From positions 1 through 64,000 of the forward strand of contig CALVKM010000003.1 in NCBI GenBank assembly GCA_944332705.1: a DNA stretch of 64,000 nt. Reading direction: 5' to 3'. Positions within the stretch are counted from its first letter, which is position 1; the number at the start of each line of letters is the position of its first letter. This DNA comes from an uncultured Bacilli bacterium. Lineage in GTDB: Bacteria > Bacillota_I > Bacilli_A > RF39 > UBA660. The notes under the pieces were generated by a model. It saw only the letters and a program-made list of their open reading frames with translations. It was not told the DNA's origin and did not search any database. Made by a program: the position numbers and the translations under genes. Shown here piece by piece: positions 60,616 through 64,000 of this stretch.

Positions 60616-62358
60616 ATGAAAATAACCAAGAAAAAAGTAGTTTTATGTAGTATTATAAGTCTTATTTTAATCGGAGGTATTATTCTAGCTTATAGCCTAG
60701 GTAAGAGTGATTCTCCAACACTTGCAGAATCAAAACCTAATAAACTCATTAACAATTCATTTCTAACATTAATGTTAGAACAAGAAGATGGAACATATCA
60801 AGAAAGTACATCAAATACATGGCCAAGTGGAAATTATGCATTTAATGAAAGTTTAAGTAGATGTGAAAATGGTGGAGAACTAAGATGGAATAGAGAAGAA
60901 GGTATAGTAAATCTATTATCTAATAAGTCTGATGCCTGTTATGTGTACTTTGATTTATATAATGTAGTTACTATTACAAATGTACAAGCCACTAAAACAA
61001 CAAATAGTGTAACATTAACAGTAACAGTAGATGCTGGAGAAAATCCAGTAGCTACATATTACTTTAGTATGGATGGAGGAAGAAGTTATGAGACAAGTAC
61101 AAGTCCTAATTATACCTTTAGTGAATTAACACCAAATACAGCATATACATTTCAAGTATATGCAGTAGATACAGAAGGTTATGAATCAAATGAAGAAACA
61201 ATAGAAGTAACAACAGATAATTATGTAAATCCTGTTGTTAATAGTGTAACAGCAACAAATGTAAGTAATGATTCAATAACAGTAAGTGTAAGTGCATCTG
61301 CAGGAACAAATAATATTCAAACATATTATTATTCAATAAATAATGGAAGTTACCAAAGTAGTAGTTCAAATACCCATACTTTTAGTGGACTTTCTGCAGG
61401 AACAAACTATAGCATAAAAGTATATGTAAGAGATACTAATGGAGTAGATTCAAATGTATATTCAATAAATGCCGAAACAGAAAGTGTAGTACTACTTGCA
61501 GATTATATAAAAGGATTATATACAAGTCAAGGAGCAAATGGTTTGTATTATCATACAAGTAGTTTAGCAAATAGTGCAGCGGATAATAGTTATCGTTATG
61601 CAGGAGCAAATCCAAATAATTATGTATGTTTTGGAAGTACTGCAAGTACATGTCCGAGTGATAACCTATATCGAATAATAGGAGTATTTGGAAACCAAGT
61701 AAAATTAATCAAAGCCGATTATACAACAACAACAATGACAGGTTCAGGAGGAGACTATTACAATAATTATCAATCAGCTAATGGTTCTTCAAGCTATTAT
61801 AAAGGAAGTATGAGTACAAGTAATATAGCAAGTTATTACTGGAATAGAAGTAATGGAACAAGCTCAACAAATACATGGAGTGAATCAAGATTAAATACAA
61901 CAAATTTAAATAGTTCGTATTTGAGTTATATAGGGTCAACCTGGAGTAATAAAATAGCAAGAACAACATGGTATGTAGGAGGACATTCTGGAAACGAAGT
62001 AACACCAGCAACATTCCAAGATGCGGAAAGTACAGGAACAACATATAGTGCAAAAATAGGATTAATGTATGTATCAGATTATGGCTTTGCGGCAAGTCCA
62101 AGTGCATGGACAACAAAGATGAGTACTTATAGTAGTGCTAGGGATAATAACTGGATGTATATGGGACTTTACGAATGGACAATTTCTCGCGACTCGTATG
62201 ATTCCGATTACGCCTTCAGGGTGAACACTACGGGTTACCTGAATTTCGACCCTGTGTATAATAACTACCGCGCGGTCCGGCCAGTCTTTTATCTGACATC
62301 TTCGATAACCTATAATCGGGGAAGCGGCACAGCCGCTGATCCCGTTAGGATAAACTGA
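60616..62358 (+). CDS. DGR target protein: membrane anchor, two Fn3 domains, variable C-terminal domain
   Basis: 580 residues. A lysine-rich start and one helix (about 7-27, VVLCSIISLILIGGIILAYSL) anchor it outside. Two fibronectin type III domains follow (about 115-197 and 198-287; NSVTLTVTVDAGENPVATYYF, TPNTAYTFQVYAVDTEGY and the matching repeat). The C-terminal domain (about 290-580) contains NPNNYVCFGSTASTCPSDN, IGLMYVSDYGFA and ends YNRGSGTAADPVRIN, probably the C-type-lectin-like/formylglycine-enzyme type fold used by DGR targets. Residues 523-556 are encoded by the variable repeat. GC content rises from 62160 on. It likely displays a changeable binding surface on the cell. Confidence 0.88.
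   Translation: MKITKKKVVLCSIISLILIGGIILAYSLGKSDSPTLAESKPNKLINNSFLTLMLEQEDGTYQESTSNTWPSGNYAFNESLSRCENGGELRWNREEGIVNLLSNKSDACYVYFDLYNVVTITNVQATKTTNSVTLTVTVDAGENPVATYYFSMDGGRSYETSTSPNYTFSELTPNTAYTFQVYAVDTEGYESNEETIEVTTDNYVNPVVNSVTATNVSNDSITVSVSASAGTNNIQTYYYSINNGSYQSSSSNTHTFSGLSAGTNYSIKVYVRDTNGVDSNVYSINAETESVVLLADYIKGLYTSQGANGLYYHTSSLANSAADNSYRYAGANPNNYVCFGSTASTCPSDNLYRIIGVFGNQVKLIKADYTTTTMTGSGGDYYNNYQSANGSSSYYKGSMSTSNIASYYWNRSNGTSSTNTWSESRLNTTNLNSSYLSYIGSTWSNKIARTTWYVGGHSGNEVTPATFQDAESTGTTYSAKIGLMYVSDYGFAASPSAWTTKMSTYSSARDNNWMYMGLYEWTISRDSYDSDYAFRVNTTGYLNFDPVYNNYRAVRPVFYLTSSITYNRGSGTAADPVRIN
62181..62284 (+). repeat. DGR variable repeat (VR)
   Basis: 104 bp, aligned without gaps to the TR at 62579..62682. 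It differs at 15 positions; in 14 the TR has A (codon changes include AAC to GAC, AAT to GAT, AAC to TAC, AAC to TTC, ACT to CCT, AAC to CGC). The one exception is a TR G that is A in the VR (62198). The last 13 bp, GCGGTCCGGCCAG, are identical and GC-rich, as expected for the region where mutagenic homing starts. Confidence 0.95.
62323..62337 (+). repeat. Hairpin downstream of the VR
   Basis: AGCGGC ACA GCCGCT, 39 bp after the VR end, still in the coding sequence (SGTAAD). Inverted repeats just after the VR help target recognition in the Bordetella phage DGR; this one is in a comparable place but further away and shorter. Confidence 0.5.
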
Positions 62359-62529
62359 AGGTAGGACAAATGCTCGTCTAGGGCCCTTGCGGTCCAGGCG
62401 AGCGGGGTGAATTTTTAGCAATTGGAAGAAAAAATAATCCAGCAGTGAAGAACTGTGCTACAGGAATGTCTGAGCGGCTGCAGTGCAGTTGCAGGCGCTC
62501 AGGTTTGGCATTTTCAAAGTTATCAACAT

Positions 62530-62544
62530 CCGCTGGTATAGCGG
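62530..62544 (+). repeat. Hairpin repeat upstream of the TR
   Basis: CCGCT ggtat AGCGG followed by ATAATAATACTATAC; a near copy is at 62838. Confidence 0.65.
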
Positions 62545-62578
62545 ATAATAATACTATACTTGGGTAATCTTGTGATAA

Positions 62579-62682
62579 AATTTCTCGCAACTCGAGTAAT
62601 TCCAATAACGCCTTCAGGGTGAACAATACGGGTAACCTGAATAACAACACTGTGTATAATAACAACAACGCGGTCCGGCCAG
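62579..62682 (+). repeat. DGR template repeat (TR)
   Basis: 104 bp, noncoding here because of a stop upstream in frame, but still readable in the VR frame as R-N-S-S-N-S-N-N-A-F-R-V-N-N-T-G-N-L-N-N and so on, that is, very rich in AAC and AAT codons. That is the normal form of a DGR template: AAY codons let adenine mutagenesis reach many residues but no stop codon. About 36 of its bases are A, 14 of which differ in the present VR. Confidence 0.95.
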
Positions 62683-62837
62683 ACCTTTACAGTTCCAGTA
62701 ATATAAGATTAAGGTTTTATGATTGAGTGAAGTAAAGGACAAAGATTATCCAGGAAAATATTCCGAACATGAAATATGGATGGAGTGTTATAAGTAACGC
62801 TCCTGTACACCATATTAAATTATTGTATTAAAATTAT

Positions 62838-62852
62838 TCCGCTAGCATAGCG
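62838..62852 (+). repeat. Hairpin repeat downstream of the TR
   Basis: CCGCT agcat AGCGG followed by ATATAATACTATGC. Together with 62530 it brackets the TR; the TATAAT after it may also be a -10 for the accessory genes. Confidence 0.65.
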
Positions 62853-63026
62853 GATATAATACTATGCTAAAATTAAAGCATCTAAATATTACATATAAAT
62901 AATTACTGTGAACTTTGATTAATAATGGATGCTAGTTAATCAAGACCGAGTATAACGGGTTATATTATATAAATAGGTGCAGGATAAACAATAATTATTT
63001 ATTAAAGATTTTAAATGGAGTAAAGA

Positions 63027-63401
63027 TTGAATAAATATGGTGTAAGACTTTATAAGTCTGGTAAGTTTTATAATGCCTTTGGGGATGAAGGAATGATTTT
63101 GCATGAATTACTTGGTTATAAATATATTGAATATAAAAATTCTGTTGGTTTTCCAGAATCAGCAATTAATAAAGTTAAAGGTAAATTAGATAGTGTAAAC
63201 ATAAGTTATAGTATATATGAAAAAGATAACTTATTAGAAGAACATAAAGGTATAGATAAAAACTATAAAATAGTTTTATCTAAAGCTTTAAAGAATTATG
63301 ATATAGAAAAGAGATTAACAAGATTAAAAAGTAAAATAAATAATTTAAGTACAGAAGAATTAGAAAGAGTTATTGATAGCTTAGAGGATGGAAGCATATG
63401 A
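63027..63401 (+). CDS. MutS-domain-I-like DGR accessory protein
   Basis: 124 residues from TTG, with TGGAGT upstream. The first 70 residues (GVRLYKSGKFYNAFGDEGMI, HELLGYKYIEYKNSVGFPES, NISYSIYEKDN) follow the mismatch-recognition domain I of MutS (FYELF...LGY...AGFP...ICEQ pattern), without any ATPase part. A helical tail follows. MutS-like (MSL) genes have been described beside some DGRs. It might help at mismatched VR/cDNA intermediates; that is inference. It overlaps the Avd gene by 4 bp. Confidence 0.65.
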   Translation: MNKYGVRLYKSGKFYNAFGDEGMILHELLGYKYIEYKNSVGFPESAINKVKGKLDSVNISYSIYEKDNLLEEHKGIDKNYKIVLSKALKNYDIEKRLTRLKSKINNLSTEELERVIDSLEDGSI

Positions 63402-63742
63402 ATAACGATAGATTTTTAATTGTTAAAAATATTAAAAGTTTTATAATATCTCTAGAGAATATTTTAGTTACTATTCCTAAAAAAGATTATTTATCTAGAG
63501 AACTTATTTATCAAGAAGCATTAATACTTCTTGATAATGTTATTAAAGCTAATTATGAAGTAGATAAAGATAAAAAGAAAGATTATCAAATAGTAGCTTT
63601 AGCAAAAGTAAATTTATTAGATTTCTTTTTAGAAAGGGCATATAAGCTTAAATACATTAGTGAGAAACAAGCAACAAGCAAAGCAAATGAATTATTAAAG
63701 ATTAATAAGATGTTATATGCTTGGTGCATGAATGAAAGATAA
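63398..63742 (+). CDS. avd: DGR accessory variability determinant (Avd-type, four-helix)
   Basis: 114 residues, entirely helical, basic: ILVTIPKKDYLSRELIYQEALILLDNVIKANY and ALAKVNLLDFFLERAYKLKYISEKQATSKANELLKINKMLYAW. Length, helix pattern and position right before the RT fit Avd, the pentameric protein that binds DGR reverse transcriptase and its RNA. ATGA overlap with the upstream gene; the RT starts inside its end. Confidence 0.8.
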   Translation: MNNDRFLIVKNIKSFIISLENILVTIPKKDYLSRELIYQEALILLDNVIKANYEVDKDKKKDYQIVALAKVNLLDFFLERAYKLKYISEKQATSKANELLKINKMLYAWCMNER

Positions 63743-64000
63743 TATAACTTTTGTTAATTTACTTAATATTTATGAACAGGAAATATCTAAGAATGTTAAG
63801 AATAAGAAAAAATTAGTTAAGTTTGAAATAAATAAAGTACAAAATATAACTAATATAATTGATATGTTAAATAGGGGTAAAATAGGACATGAACATTATA
63901 ATATATTTTTAATATATGAACCTAAGTGTAGATTAGTAATGTCTTTAAGTGTTAGAGATAAGATAATTAATCATTTTGTTACTAGATATGCTTTAGAAGC
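63732..64000 (+). CDS. DGR reverse transcriptase, N-terminal part (runs off the right edge)
   Basis: ATG at 63732 overlaps the Avd gene by 11 bp; 89 codons are in the window. After a lysine-rich helix come MLNRGKIGHEHYNIFLIYEP, KCRLVMSLSVRDKIINHFVT and RYALEA, which is the RT0-RT1 region of DGR reverse transcriptases (pattern Y-x-I-F-x-I-x-E-P-K-x-R-x-I, then V-x-D-K-I-I-N-H). The catalytic YxDD and the diagnostic QGSxxS/P motifs lie beyond the window. Confidence 0.85.
   Translation, partial: MKDNITFVNLLNIYEQEISKNVKNKKKLVKFEINKVQNITNIIDMLNRGKIGHEHYNIFLIYEPKCRLVMSLSVRDKIINHFVTRYALE

Larger units (their letters stand above)
62359..63026 (+). ncRNA. DGR noncoding RNA region holding the template repeat
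   Basis: 668 nt without a gene. It has several RNA-like structures: GCTCG...CGAGC (62374-62403 region), a nested stem CTGAGCG (62470-62476) / CGCTCAG (62496-62502) with CTGCA/TGCAG inside, and two similar hairpins CCGCT-5 nt-AGCGG at 62530 and 62838 that flank the TR. The TR lies in the middle. In DGRs the RT copies such an RNA, with flanking structure needed for priming. Transcript ends are not determinable; read-through from the target promoter is possible. Confidence 0.7.

Noticed and set aside
62579-62720. The TR region as a second short coding gene.
   Set aside because: It reads well in the VR frame, but a stop lies just upstream in that frame, there is no start or ribosome site, and AAY richness with adenine-limited differences is better explained by a template.

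Overview
The window is AT-rich chromosomal DNA of a low-GC Gram-positive-type bacterium (Bacillota). TTG and GTG starts are common, ribosome sites read AAGGAGG, promoters are near-consensus (TTGACA or TTGCAT, 17 bp, TATAAT), and there is an LtaS-type enzyme, an mraZ-rsmH-ftsL-pbp cell-wall cluster, a PASTA kinase and a YjcZ-like tiny membrane protein. TGA is a normal stop (for example the ends of queH and the PP2C gene), so this is not a code-4 mycoplasma. My best guess is an uncultured gut-type member of the Bacilli; this is inference from gene style, not a database match.

Layout. 0.1-5.9 kb: an FAD oxidoreductase, a TnpB/omega-RNA element sitting between two remnants of a membrane glycosyltransferase, a GtrB-type glycosyltransferase, then rplS and lepB. 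5.9-11.0 kb: an accessory island between lepB and rbgA (WDGH protein, RNA ligase, YhcG-type nuclease, a broken and an intact RhuM, DinD) whose genes carry short perfect palindromes inside their coding sequences. 11-26.3 kb: housekeeping genes (rbgA, rnhB, LtaS-like, topA, a two-component pair with a split kinase, fmt, rlmN, PP2C phosphatase, PASTA kinase with a duplicated PASTA gene, rsgA, rpe). 26.3-47.5 kb: a cell-wall and division cluster (mraZ, rsmH, ftsL, pbp2, murG, murB, ftsQ) interrupted by a degenerate Rpn gene and by a four-gene cluster of a membrane-anchored McrB-like ATPase, a DUF2357-like protein, an unknown protein and a membrane protein with calcium-repeat motifs; then queH, a Xer recombinase, an ABC exporter and a polysaccharide deacetylase. 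47.5-60.2 kb: small membrane genes, a DHH phosphoesterase broken by a 7-bp duplication, four tRNAs (Lys, Glu, Ile, Ser), a metal-binding-type lipoprotein without its histidines, yidD, rnc, smc, an unidentified small RNA, def and a rodA/ftsW gene.

The most notable system is at the right edge (60.2-64.0 kb, cut by the window end): a diversity-generating retroelement (DGR). In order it holds an XRE repressor with a dyad operator over the target promoter, a surface-anchored target with two Fn3 domains and a C-terminal variable region (VR, 62181..62284), a 668-nt structured noncoding stretch with the template repeat (TR, 62579..62682), a MutS-domain-I-like accessory protein, an Avd-type four-helix protein, and the start of the reverse transcriptase. 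VR and TR align over 104 bp without gaps and differ at 15 positions, 14 of them template adenines. Two decayed relatives of the target lie at 26859..27821 and 38008..38088, so this target family has been copied and lost elsewhere in the same chromosome.
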